Of a stretch of DNA of 64,000 bases, positions 1 through 7,244 are shown in pieces (position 1 is the stretch's first letter; each line of letters begins with the position of its first letter). A program made the position numbers and the translations under genes. Source of the stretch: an uncultured Corynebacterium sp. (GTDB lineage Bacteria; Actinomycetota; Actinomycetes; Mycobacteriales; Mycobacteriaceae); NCBI GenBank assembly GCA_943913645.1, contig CALTYZ010000012.1, positions 10,266-74,265 on the forward strand, written 5' to 3'. The notes beneath the pieces are model-generated. The model worked only from the letters and a program-made list of their open reading frames with translations, ran no database searches and was not told the origin of the DNA.

Positions 1-1184
1 GGCTGCTCATGCAGGCTCGACCAGGTGGCCAGGGCAACAGCAAGGTCAGTGGCTGTTTCTGTGATACGCACCCCACCGACAGTGGCGACGTAGGCATCCT
101 TGTCGCTGGTGCGCTCACCGCAGCGGGCCTGCAGCACGGCGAGCACCATCGGCACCCGGTTGAAATCAAGCCCGGTGACTACCCGGCGGGCGCTTTTATT
201 GACGGGCTCTACGGTGAGCGCTTGCACCTCGGCGAGGATGGGGCGCACCCCGTCCATCGCCACCGTCACAGCCGAACCGTCGGGGGTGCGTCCCCGGTGG
301 GAGAGAAATAGCCCCGAGGGGTCGGGCACTTCGCGGATGCCGTCGGCGGTTTGCTCGAAGCAACCCACTTCATCCGTCGCGCCGAAACGATTCTTAATAC
401 CACGCAGCATGCGTAGCGACGACTGCCGGTCCCCTTCAAAGTCCAACACCACATCCACAAGGTGTTCAAGGACTCGCGGCCCGGCAACGTTGCCGTCTTT
501 GGTCACGTGGCCGACCAACAGCACCGGCAGGTTCGTTGTTTTAGCCAGGGTAGTCAGCGCTGCGGTGACTGCGCGCGACTGTGCTACACCACCTGCGACC
601 CCTTCCACGCCGGGGGCGTGCATGGTTTGCACCGAGTCGACGATCAGTAGTGAGGGTTTGACCTGGTTGACATGCCCCATGACCACGTCGAGGTTGGATT
701 CGGCGACGAGGTAGAGAGTGTCTTTCAGGGCGCCGGTGCGCTCGGCGCGCCCGCGTACCTGGGCGGCTGATTCTTCCGCAGTGACGTACAGGGCTTTCCG
801 GGTGCCTACGTTGGTGCCGCTCTCGCCCGCCCACTTGGATGCGACTTCAAGCAGCAGCGTTGATTTGCCCACGCCCGGCTCGCCAGCCATGAGCACGACT
901 GATCCTGGCACAACCCCACTGCCAAGCACCCGGTCGAGTTCGGCGATGCCGGTCGTGAGCGTGCGTGTTGCAGCTCGGGCGATGGCGGTGATTGGCTGGG
1001 CTTGGGTGGTGGGGGTTGCTGGCGAGAGCACCGCCCCGGCTGCTTTGGTGGTGCCGCCTGACGGGATGAGGGTCTCTTCTTGGAGCGTGCCCCACGAGCC
1101 GCATTCGGGGCAGCGGCCCAACCATTTCGGTGATGAGTATCCGCACTCCGAGCAGGTGTGGATCACCCGCGTTTTCTTGGCCAA
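1..1184 (-). CDS. radA: DNA repair protein RadA, C-terminus cut by the window edge
   Basis: RadA is a RecA-like ATPase that helps process branched recombination intermediates. Reading leftward from a TTG at 1184, the N-terminus shows a four-cysteine zinc finger (CSECGYSSPKWLGRCPEC), then a Walker A motif GEPGVGKST near 860-890 and the RadA signature KNRFG near 381-397. About 394 residues are visible and the rest lies outside the window. There is no ATG near the zinc finger, and an in-frame TAA (the stop of the upstream lipoprotein gene, 1193-1191) lies just before, so the TTG start is well supported. The gene follows the lipoprotein gene by only 6 nt. Adjacency of an lpqE-type lipoprotein and radA, divergent from carD, is the mycobacterial order. 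Confidence 0.93.
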   Translation of the reverse strand, partial: MAKKTRVIHTCSECGYSSPKWLGRCPECGSWGTLQEETLIPSGGTTKAAGAVLSPATPTTQAQPITAIARAATRTLTTGIAELDRVLGSGVVPGSVVLMAGEPGVGKSTLLLEVASKWAGESGTNVGTRKALYVTAEESAAQVRGRAERTGALKDTLYLVAESNLDVVMGHVNQVKPSLLIVDSVQTMHAPGVEGVAGGVAQSRAVTAALTTLAKTTNLPVLLVGHVTKDGNVAGPRVLEHLVDVVLDFEGDRQSSLRMLRGIKNRFGATDEVGCFEQTADGIREVPDPSGLFLSHRGRTPDGSAVTVAMDGVRPILAEVQALTVEPVNKSARRVVTGLDFNRVPMVLAVLQARCGERTSDKDAYVATVGGVRITETATDLAVALATWSSLHEQ

Positions 1185-1190
1185 ATTTAT

Positions 1191-1724
1191 TTAGCGGGCG
1201 AAGTCCCGGTCAACTTCCCCGGCCGGCAGGTTCGGTGCGGAAACAGTTGCTGTGACATCAACGTCACCAGTATCAAAGGTGAACTTCACATCGACGTTTC
1301 CGCCGTAGGCGAAGTCATCGTTGTCCACGGCGGTGGTCACGTACTGGGTGCAGCCGTTGTTCAGCTGCGGCATGCGCTCCAGGCCGTCCTTCGAGTCGCC
1401 GACAACCGCGCAGTTGTATGCGATAGCGTTGGCGCGGTCCATCTTGACCTGCTTGCCGTTGACATCGGCGGAGACGAGGCGGTGCTCCGTCATTGCGGTG
1501 TCCTGGTTGGTGGCCACGAACTTGAGGGCTGCTTTACCGTTTTCATCGAGCACGATGGTGACGTCTTGCACCGAGAGCGCGCCGTCTTCAGTAAATGCAG
1601 TGGCGCCATCAACAGCGGCGACCTGGGAGGAGGTCTGAGTGATCTGGCCTGCGGAGCAGCCAACCAGCACCAGGGCGGAGGCGGCCGCGGCGGACAACAC
1701 GGCAACCGGCTTCAGGGACTTCAC
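1191..1724 (-). CDS. Lipoprotein, LpqE-like, between carD and radA
   Basis: This is a predicted lipoprotein of about 177 residues. A hydrophobic signal segment ends in a lipobox LVGC, followed by a region predicted to be mostly beta strand. I place the start at GTG 1724 because GGAGG lies 8 nt upstream; an in-frame ATG at 1739 is the alternative but has no ribosome binding site. Its position, divergent from carD and just upstream of radA, is that of mycobacterial LpqE, so I infer orthology. The molecular function is unknown. Confidence 0.8.
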   Translation of the reverse strand: MKSLKPVAVLSAAAASALVLVGCSAGQITQTSSQVAAVDGATAFTEDGALSVQDVTIVLDENGKAALKFVATNQDTAMTEHRLVSADVNGKQVKMDRANAIAYNCAVVGDSKDGLERMPQLNNGCTQYVTTAVDNDDFAYGGNVDVKFTFDTGDVDVTATVSAPNLPAGEVDRDFAR

Positions 1725-1921
1725 GAGGGTGTCCTCCATGTTCGTTCAAAGTTGATGAGCTCAATCGAGTTACTCCGCTTAACTTTAGCCGCAGGGGGCT
1801 GACTTTTCCCAGTTTCAGGTGCGCGCGGGGGCATACGAGGGCAAGTAGCTGTAGGGTTGAGAGGTTGAGTAACGGTTCTGGTGATGCTGGCACGGCTGGC
1901 ACAGCTGGCAAGGAGAGGCGC

Positions 1922-2512
1922 ATGGAGTTCAAGGTCGGCGAAGTCGTTGTATATCCGCACCATGGGGCGGCGCGGATCGCGGACATCGAGCAGCGAGAGA
2001 TGGCGGGCGAAACCCTGGACTACCTCGTGTTGCAAATCCTCCAGTCTGACCTTGAAGTTCGTGTGCCGGTGAAAAACACTGAGCTTGTGGGTGTGCGCGA
2101 CGTCGTCAATGAAGAGGGTCTGCAGCGGGTGTTTTCCGTGTTGCGTGAGACTGACGTTGAGGAAGCGGGCAACTGGTCGCGGCGCTACAAGGCGAACCAG
2201 GAGCGTTTGGCATCCGGTGATATCAACAAAGTTGCCGAGGTCGTGCGCGACTTGTGGCGTCGGGACCAAGGCAAAGGTCTTTCTGCCGGTGAGAAGCGCA
2301 TGTTAGGTAAAGCGCGGCAGATTCTTGTTGGCGAGCTTGCGCTCGCGGAGCCAGTTGATGAGGCCAAGGTCGAAGAGATGGAGACCAAAATCCAGCAGAT
2401 TGTCGCTGAGCAGGCAAAAGCTGGCCTTGCCGATGATGAGATCGATGATGATCTGGACATGGATGATCTGAGTTTCGATGATGAAGACGAAGACGGGGAC
2501 GCTAACGAGTAG
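1922..2512 (+). CDS. carD: CarD family transcription regulator
   Basis: CarD binds the RNA polymerase beta subunit and stabilises open promoter complexes at rRNA and other promoters. The 196-residue product starts MEFKVGEVVVYPHHGAARI, the typical Tudor-like RNAP-interaction domain, followed by a helical DNA-binding region with GNWSRRYKANQERLASGD. It ends in an acidic tail (DDDLDMDDLSFDDEDEDGD) that is longer than in mycobacteria. ATG 1922 is preceded by AAGGAG at 8 nt; an upstream in-frame start at 1865 is rejected for lack of conservation. ispD follows after 11 nt, so the two are probably co-transcribed. Confidence 0.95.
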   Translation: MEFKVGEVVVYPHHGAARIADIEQREMAGETLDYLVLQILQSDLEVRVPVKNTELVGVRDVVNEEGLQRVFSVLRETDVEEAGNWSRRYKANQERLASGDINKVAEVVRDLWRRDQGKGLSAGEKRMLGKARQILVGELALAEPVDEAKVEEMETKIQQIVAEQAKAGLADDEIDDDLDMDDLSFDDEDEDGDANE

Positions 2513-2523
2513 CTGGAGCTGCG

Positions 2524-3273
2524 TTGAAGCGCCGTGTAGTCGCAGTCATCGCCGCCGCGGGCAAAGGCACTCGCCTCGGCGCCCCGGTTCCTAAGGCTTA
2601 TGTGCCTTTGCGTGGGCGCAGTTTGCTGGAGCGCTCCGTGACCGCCATGGAGACATCCGAGGTAGTCGATGCGGTGTATGTGGTGGTCAGCCCCGAGATG
2701 GAAAGTGTGGCTAGCCGCCTGCTTGTGGGGCATGATGTTCGCTTCGTCCACGGTGGTGCGGAGCGCGCGGATTCCATTTGGGCTGCGCTTCGAGCAATCC
2801 CGCTTGAAGACGCTTGCGTGCTCATCCACGACGCGGCCCGGGCATTGACACCACCTGGCATGATTGCTCGGGTTGCGCGGGCGGTGTTGGCAGGGGCCGA
2901 GGCGGTGGTGCCGGTCATCCCCGTCGCAGACACCATCAAAGTGGTTGACTCCGCTGGCGTCGTGGTCTCAACTCCTGAGCGTGCGGATTTGCGCGCCGTG
3001 CAAACCCCGCAGGGTTTTGATTTGCGGGCACTGCGCGCGGCGAATGAGGCGTATTTCAACGGTCAGCAGCATTTCACCGCCACTGATGACGCTTCACTGA
3101 TGGAGTGGTACGGGGCGAAGGTGCGCACCGTGCAGGGCGATCCGATGGCGTTCAAGATCACCACACCGCTCGATCTGCGGTTGGCGACCAATATCACCAA
3201 CGAAGCTGAGCCAACCGTATTTGAGGTTCCCGGTAGCCCGCCGGCGGAAAACTCAACGACCGGGGGGAGTTAA
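2524..3273 (+). CDS. ispD: 2-C-methyl-D-erythritol 4-phosphate cytidylyltransferase IspD
   Basis: IspD couples MEP to CTP to give CDP-ME in non-mevalonate isoprenoid synthesis. The 249-residue product has the nucleotidyltransferase N-terminus IAAAGKGTRLGAPVPKAYVPL, the HDAARALT loop and, near the C-terminus, MAFKITTPLDL. It starts at TTG 2524, 11 nt after carD. A proline/serine-rich tail of about 20 residues extends past the usual end. The stop overlaps the convergent YbjN gene by 4 bp. ispF, normally next, is displaced by about 4 kb. Confidence 0.95.
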   Translation: MKRRVVAVIAAAGKGTRLGAPVPKAYVPLRGRSLLERSVTAMETSEVVDAVYVVVSPEMESVASRLLVGHDVRFVHGGAERADSIWAALRAIPLEDACVLIHDAARALTPPGMIARVARAVLAGAEAVVPVIPVADTIKVVDSAGVVVSTPERADLRAVQTPQGFDLRALRAANEAYFNGQQHFTATDDASLMEWYGAKVRTVQGDPMAFKITTPLDLRLATNITNEAEPTVFEVPGSPPAENSTTGGS

Positions 3274-3755
3274 ACCGTGTAGCCCTGGTGGTAGCCCTCA
3301 ATGGCCTTATTCACCGCGTCGAGGCCGCGATCAACCTGCTCAGCGAGCTGGTCATTGGTGTAGTTCCAGGTGGTGGGGATGCGGAACGTGCCAAAGATAT
3401 GTACCTCATCGGTATCTTTGTCACGCGCTGCGAGCATCGTCGGAATCATGCTGTGCGCGTTGAAGTTCTCCACCCAAGAAAACACCTGGTCATAATCGCC
3501 CTGCTCCTGTTGAGCACCGCCGATGATCTCGATGTAGTCCTCGGTTTGGCGGATTGAGGCCTCACATGCTGGCAGGTTCAAGTACATGGCGCTGGGGTCC
3601 GTTTTGCTCACGCTATAGCCCAATGAAGACAGCAGGTGCCCAACACGATCCAGGTCTGCGGGGGTTTCCGGGCTGGGTGTAGGTGTTGGGGTGGCCGCTG
3701 TGCTCGACTGGGTCGGGGACGTTGTGGCCTGTTTCTTCTTGCTGAAAATGCCCAT
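3270..3755 (-). CDS. YbjN-domain protein, first of a pair
   Basis: This 161-residue protein has a short basic start (MGIFSKKKQ), a Thr/Pro/Ser-rich linker to about residue 33, and a globular YbjN-like domain (type III secretion chaperone-like fold). The domain includes LGYSVSKTDPSAMYLNLP and an IFGTFRIPTTWNYTNDQLAEQVDRGL segment. YbjN proteins have no firmly established biochemical role in actinobacteria. It lies 6 nt downstream of a second YbjN-like gene on the same strand, so they form a two-gene unit, possibly acting as a heteromer (inference). It is the first gene of the patch separating ispD from ispF. Confidence 0.75.
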   Translation of the reverse strand: MGIFSKKKQATTSPTQSSTAATPTPTPSPETPADLDRVGHLLSSLGYSVSKTDPSAMYLNLPACEASIRQTEDYIEIIGGAQQEQGDYDQVFSWVENFNAHSMIPTMLAARDKDTDEVHIFGTFRIPTTWNYTNDQLAEQVDRGLDAVNKAIEGYHQGYTV

Positions 3756-3761
3756 CGTGGT

Positions 3762-4190
3762 TTATGCCTCCGTTGTGGTGATGGTGTTCGGAAACGTGGT
3801 TTCAAGCTCGTTGATGATGAAGAACGTGACCTTGAGGTACAGATCAAACATCGCTACAAGCTGCGCGTCCGAGACGCCAGCGCTGGAGAAGAAATGGTGA
3901 CGAAACGCCATCGTCGCACCCCACTCCGACGTTGCAGTAACTGCCTTGCCCAGCGGAATGACCATGTTGATGCGGTTGAGTACCTCTCGCATGAGATCCG
4001 CCTGGTCCTCGTCGTATGTGCCGCGCATCCAGTGCGCCTGTGCGGTGGTAAGCCCACCGTCGGTAACAAAGACGATCTGCGCGTCCTCGAATGCAGCGAC
4101 AACTTCGCCGTCATCACTGCGACCGGTTTGAACGCCGAGTTGTGCAAGTGCGGAGTCAATCCGAGTATCAGTAATCGGAGAATACGTCAT
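3762..4190 (-). CDS. YbjN-domain protein, second of a pair
   Basis: This is a 142-residue protein beginning MTYSPITDTRIDSALAQLG. The ATG at 4190 has AGAAAG about 7 nt upstream and is preferred over an in-frame ATG at 4229. It shows the same alpha/beta pattern as its neighbour: a strand pair near FEDAQIVFVTDGG and a helix LMREVLNRINMVIPLGKAV. The long C-terminal helix LVAMFDLYLKVTFFIINELE suggests a dimer surface. It is upstream gene of the YbjN pair. Function unknown. Confidence 0.72.
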   Translation of the reverse strand: MTYSPITDTRIDSALAQLGVQTGRSDDGEVVAAFEDAQIVFVTDGGLTTAQAHWMRGTYDEDQADLMREVLNRINMVIPLGKAVTATSEWGATMAFRHHFFSSAGVSDAQLVAMFDLYLKVTFFIINELETTFPNTITTTEA

Positions 4191-4648
4191 AGAAATCTTT
4201 CTCAAGCTCGGAGGGGCTGTGGGGTACACAACGCCGCTGGGTGGATGTGGCGCAAATAAAGCGACACCTGTCTTGCTAAAGAGTCATTCGGCCTGAGTGA
4301 ATCTCCCCCTGGTAAGACGGTAAAAGATACTTTGTGACTAGCTTGAGTAACCGGAGTGTATGAGAACTCTTGGACAATTGTAGGTGCCCGGCTTGGAGTT
4401 AGCCGAATTAGACCGTAATCAATTCATCTCAATACCTCCCAGTTGCGCCGAAGCGGCTGGCAGGTGCCCCCTGTTGCCAGCAGTGCCGTGAGTGGCAGCG
4501 AGCTGGAACGCGTACCTCACCGTGAGAGCGTCTGGCCCTTCCCCAAAAACCGTCCTGTATCCGCTGGCCCTGTGGCTGTTGCACCATTGCCTCTGCAGGT
4601 TGGGATGAGCAACAGCAGAAGACAGGCAGTGCTCATACCTTGTTGTGG
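4191..4648. other. 458-bp stretch without a convincing gene
   Basis: This lies between the YbjN pair promoter side and the end of the SUKH pseudogene. Open frames here (for example leftward 4769-4419) have no ribosome binding site, run antisense or across the SUKH 3' end, and give low-complexity peptides. It must contain the promoter of the YbjN pair. I see no repeat or RNA structure that I can defend. Confidence 0.5.
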
Positions 4649-5637
4649 CTACGGCGTTGGTTTTTGTGTTCGGAGTTGGGTGATGACGTTGGTGATGTAG
4701 TCCTGGTCGAGGATGTAGCCGTCGGGGGTGGGTTTGAGGCGACCTTCCTGGATTCGAAGCTCCCACCACTGCCGGAGGAAACCGAGACTGTAAGAAAAAC
4801 CAAAGCTGATGGGAGGCTCATCGGGAAACAGTGTTCCTCTGACAATCCTGCTGAAATTTGGATTGACGCTGTCGTCGTAGAGCCCTGCAAATGTTTCGAC
4901 GTTCTGGTGTTTGACGCTGTGTTGGATGATCCAGTAGGTGATGTCGATGAATTGGCGGCTTTCGTCGCGGTGGTCGATGCGTACTCCTCCGGGGCTGGCG
5001 GCGTGGTGTGCTGCGGTGCGGAAGAGGGTCATGGCGTCTGGGTCGGGTACGTGTGTGAGTGCGTTGGTGAGGGTGGGTGAGGGGGGCCCGGTTTGGATGT
5101 AGTGCTGGGCTTTGACGAGTTCTTCGTCTTCGTCGTAGTCGGTGGTGGGGTCGTAGTTGGGGCTGGGGCCGAGTGCGTTGATGAATTCGGTGAAGGTGTT
5201 GGCAACGAGGGCGATGTCGCCGCCTGGGTCGGTGTTGAGGTAGAGGATGGAGCCTTTGGGGTATTCGGATAGGTCGTAGTTGATGACGAAACATTGGTGC
5301 ATGCCGTCGTCGGAGGTGGTGAAGAGTAGCACTTCTTCCGGGAGTTCCCATTCGTCCATGAGGAAGGTTGCTTGGTCCGCGAGGTCGATGCGGTCGCCGT
5401 ATTTGGTGGTGCCGTTGCCGAAGATTTCGTCGACTGCGAGGCCTTCTGGGTCGGCGTCGGGGGAGTTGATGTTTGCGATGAAGCAGGTAGCGGTTCGGAG
5501 GTATCCGCCGCGGTAGTTTTGATGAGTTCACGGTAGGCCTGTGGGAGTTGTCGTCCGAGGGTGTTCTCGATCTCGTCGATGCGCGCATCATCACACGGCA
5601 CGCCGGTACGTTGGAACAAATTCGAGTAGTTATCCAT
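4649..5637 (-). pseudogene. SUKH (SMI1/KNR4) family protein, disrupted by a single-base frameshift
   Basis: SUKH proteins commonly serve as immunity proteins to secreted or contact-delivered toxins. Frame one starts at ATG 5637 and reads to YRELIKTT; the homologous continuation is one frame over. Joined at the A4 run (T4 on the plus strand, 5517-5520), the protein reads YRELIK-NYRGGYLRTATCFIANINSPD, the classic SUKH core, and continues through DEIFGNGTTKYGDRIDL and LLFTTSDDGMHQCFVINYD to a stop at 4649. The repaired product would be about 329 residues: a SUKH domain plus a C-terminal part of about 150 residues. One missing A explains the break. It could be a true mutation, phase variation or a sequencing error. 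Confidence 0.8.
4655..4780. repeat. Direct repeat copy A (3' end of SUKH gene)
   Basis: This 126-bp segment is repeated in the same orientation at 6045-6170, with a constant offset of 1390 bp, no gaps and roughly 92% identity by hand count. Both copies encode the C-terminal 40 or so residues of the SUKH-type protein. A pair of direct repeats this close can recombine and delete the frameshifted genes between them. Confidence 0.8.
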
Positions 5638-5936
5638 GGTTCCCCCATGTTGAGTTGATTATCGTGCGCACAGCTTTGAACCCATCAGGCGTGAGCTCGG
5701 GTATCTCCGTTTTGATTCGCCGTTCCCCACCATAGTTTTAAGACGAAAGCAGCGGACTGGGGACCATTTGTCTGGCCGGCGACGAATGCTCCTTGGGTCA
5801 TCGAGTGGGAATTGGGTTCGGCTGCGCCCTCCGAATCGCCCCAATAGGATTCAAGGCGTGCATGTGGCTGTCTGTGTTGGGCTACGCAACACAGGAAATC
5901 TTGAAAGTGTGTCCCCTCCTGCGAGTACTCACTCAT
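5630..5936 (-). pseudogene. Small ORF coupled to the SUKH gene, apparently also frameshifted
   Basis: One frame begins at ATG 5936 (MSEYSQEGTHFQDFL) and reads to SAAFVL. Another frame, closed just upstream by a stop, reads NYGGERRIKTEIPELTPDGF to KAVRTIINSTWGNHG and ends at TAA 5632-5630, overlapping the SUKH start codon (ATGGATAA). Removing one A from the A4 run (T4 at 5736-5739 on the plus strand) joins them into about 100 residues. The stop/start overlap argues that the second frame was translated and coupled to the SUKH gene. I do not recognise the family. The start is uncertain because no ribosome binding site is seen. Confidence 0.45.
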
Positions 5937-6038
5937 ATTGAGATTGAATGAGTTTGCAAGTGGTGCTGCTATTGCGCAGCGGGCGCTTGGTGTCGGCGGT
6001 TTTGGTGATGGTCTCGTCAGAAATGCATTGCTCGGTTG

Positions 6039-6300
6039 TTAAGTCGTTGGGTTTTGTGTTTGGAGTTGGGTGATGACGTTGGTGATGTATTCCTCGTCGA
6101 GGATGTAGCCGTCGGGGGTGGGTTTGAGACGACCCTCCTGCATCCGAACTTCCCACCACTGCCGGAGGAATCCCTCGCTGAAGCTGAATATGAACTGGCG
6201 GGGTTACTCTGGCGAGGAGAAGGTTCCTGTGAGTAGATCTTTGAAGGTCCAGCGTAATGGCCAGATGCGAAGCACTAAATGAAACCAATAGAACGAAGTG
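6039..6300 (-). pseudogene. Degenerate C-terminal fragment of a second SUKH-type gene
   Basis: The leftward frame ending at TAA 6041-6039 encodes GFLRQWWEVRMQEGRLKPTP and then DGYILDEEYITNVITQLQTQ, nearly identical to the C-terminus of the SUKH gene at 4649. At the DNA level 6045-6170 aligns without gaps to 4655-4780, with about 10 differences in 126 bp by eye. Upstream, the same frame has an in-frame TAA (after TGTFSSPE, aligned with RGTLFPDE of the other copy) and then diverges. It has lost its N-terminal SUKH domain, which marks it as a remnant of a tandem immunity-gene array. Confidence 0.75.
6045..6170. repeat. Direct repeat copy B (SUKH fragment)
   Basis: This is the partner of the repeat at 4655-4780. 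It carries the same reading frame on the minus strand but sits in a gene remnant with an internal stop, so the duplication is not recent enough to be identical. Confidence 0.8.
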
Positions 6301-6310
6301 GAGTGGGCAT

Positions 6311-6640
6311 ATGGAGACAAACCCTGTAAAGATAATTAACAACATTCTTGGCGAGATGGCTGAAATCGGGGATTGGTCCACGATTTCCGATGCGGTTCAA
6401 GCAAACGGTCGAATGTCACATCTCGCAAGCCGCGAAGACATCATGTCTATCCTTGTGGCGATCAAAGAAAGCCCGGATGTTTCCATTGGCAGAATTGATG
6501 GAGAATTTCAAGATCTTCCTCCCGAGTGGGAGCCTTCCGAAGTAACGGCAGAAATTTTCTCTGATCCGCAACCAGTCGGCGCAATGATGGAAGTCTTAAT
6601 CCGTCCCACCGGAGCCTGGCCCCAGCGAGTAGATCCCTGA
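6311..6640 (+). CDS. Small hypothetical protein in the SUKH patch
   Basis: The 109-residue product starts METNPVKIINNILGEMAEIG. ATG 6311 is preferred; an in-frame ATG at 6257 lies over the SUKH fragment. It is acidic and soluble, with no signal peptide or membrane segment, and a central helix EDIMSILVAIKESPD. I do not recognise the family. It lies 96 bp upstream of a small secreted protein on the same strand. Base composition is visibly more AT-rich than flanking housekeeping genes, consistent with accessory DNA. A role as an immunity protein for the next gene is possible but unsupported by homology. Confidence 0.6.
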   Translation: METNPVKIINNILGEMAEIGDWSTISDAVQANGRMSHLASREDIMSILVAIKESPDVSIGRIDGEFQDLPPEWEPSEVTAEIFSDPQPVGAMMEVLIRPTGAWPQRVDP

Positions 6641-6736
6641 GTTGTATTGCCTCGCCCATGAAAAACGAAATGCGATATCACGACAAATATTCATATTTTT
6701 GCTATTAACCGGCTACCTATCGAAGGGGGAGCATTC

Positions 6737-7162
6737 ATGACTGTCGTAGAACCCAGGAAACCGGTCGCCTTACTCGCCGTGTTTGCTGCTATTGGACCAG
6801 CGCTAGTTGCACCTGTGGCCGCTACCCCCGTTGCTGATGCGCAACCGGTAGTGCGAGATTGCCCGGGCAATAATTATGTCACTCTGTACACTAACTTCGA
6901 CGAGCTACGGTCATACCTCAACGGGAAATACCGGAAAAAGGGGCGCGTCTGGCAAGCCCCGAACGATGAAGCAGTGTGGCGCTTATGGTGCGGTGCAACT
7001 CACGGATCGGCTATTCTTAATGGTAGTAACGCCATTCCAAGTCGAATTACGCTGAATGATGGGACGATTGTAAGTTTTCGGGCGAGAAGTACCTCTGGTG
7101 GTTACACCATCGATATAAACAGCTTGAACCATTCTAAAGATTTTAAGGTTCACGTAGGGTAG
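6737..7162 (+). CDS. Small secreted protein, toxin-domain-like C-terminus
   Basis: This 141-residue protein has a signal peptide: a basic start (EPRKP), a hydrophobic core LLAVFAAIGPALVAPVAA and a likely cleavage after ADA. The exported part has two cysteines (DCPGNN and RLWCGA) and ends in a beta-rich stretch with DGTIVSFRARSTSGGYTIDI and FKVHV. That DGT-R-S-SGG-TIDI-KVHV pattern resembles C-terminal domains of polymorphic bacterial toxins; this is from memory, not a search. GGGGGA lies about 8 nt upstream of ATG. With neighbouring SUKH genes it could be part of a toxin-immunity locus (inference). Confidence 0.65.
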   Translation: MTVVEPRKPVALLAVFAAIGPALVAPVAATPVADAQPVVRDCPGNNYVTLYTNFDELRSYLNGKYRKKGRVWQAPNDEAVWRLWCGATHGSAILNGSNAIPSRITLNDGTIVSFRARSTSGGYTIDINSLNHSKDFKVHVG

Positions 7163-7244
7163 CGTTCACGTTGTTTAAGGTGCGAGACTCAGTACATGCG
7201 GGGGTAAGCGGGGGCGTTGGGTGCGATGACTACGGTTGGAGGCT

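Noticed and set aside
1865..1921. Longer CarD starting at 1865
   Set aside because: The extension is Gly/Ala-rich and not typical of CarD, while AAGGAG sits correctly before ATG 1922.
4419..4769. Leftward 116-codon open frame downstream of the SUKH gene
   Set aside because: It starts inside the SUKH 3' end in the wrong frame and has no ribosome binding site or recognisable fold.
5500..5750. Programmed ribosomal frameshifting at AAAACTA in the two SUKH-locus genes
   Set aside because: The contexts are not canonical slippery heptamers (ATC AAA ACT; TTA AAA CTA) and the two sites need shifts in opposite directions, so indels are simpler.
5929..6381. Leftward open frame of 150 codons over the SUKH remnant
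   Set aside because: It reads the remnant in the wrong frame; the homologous C-terminal residues are in another frame that ends at 6039.
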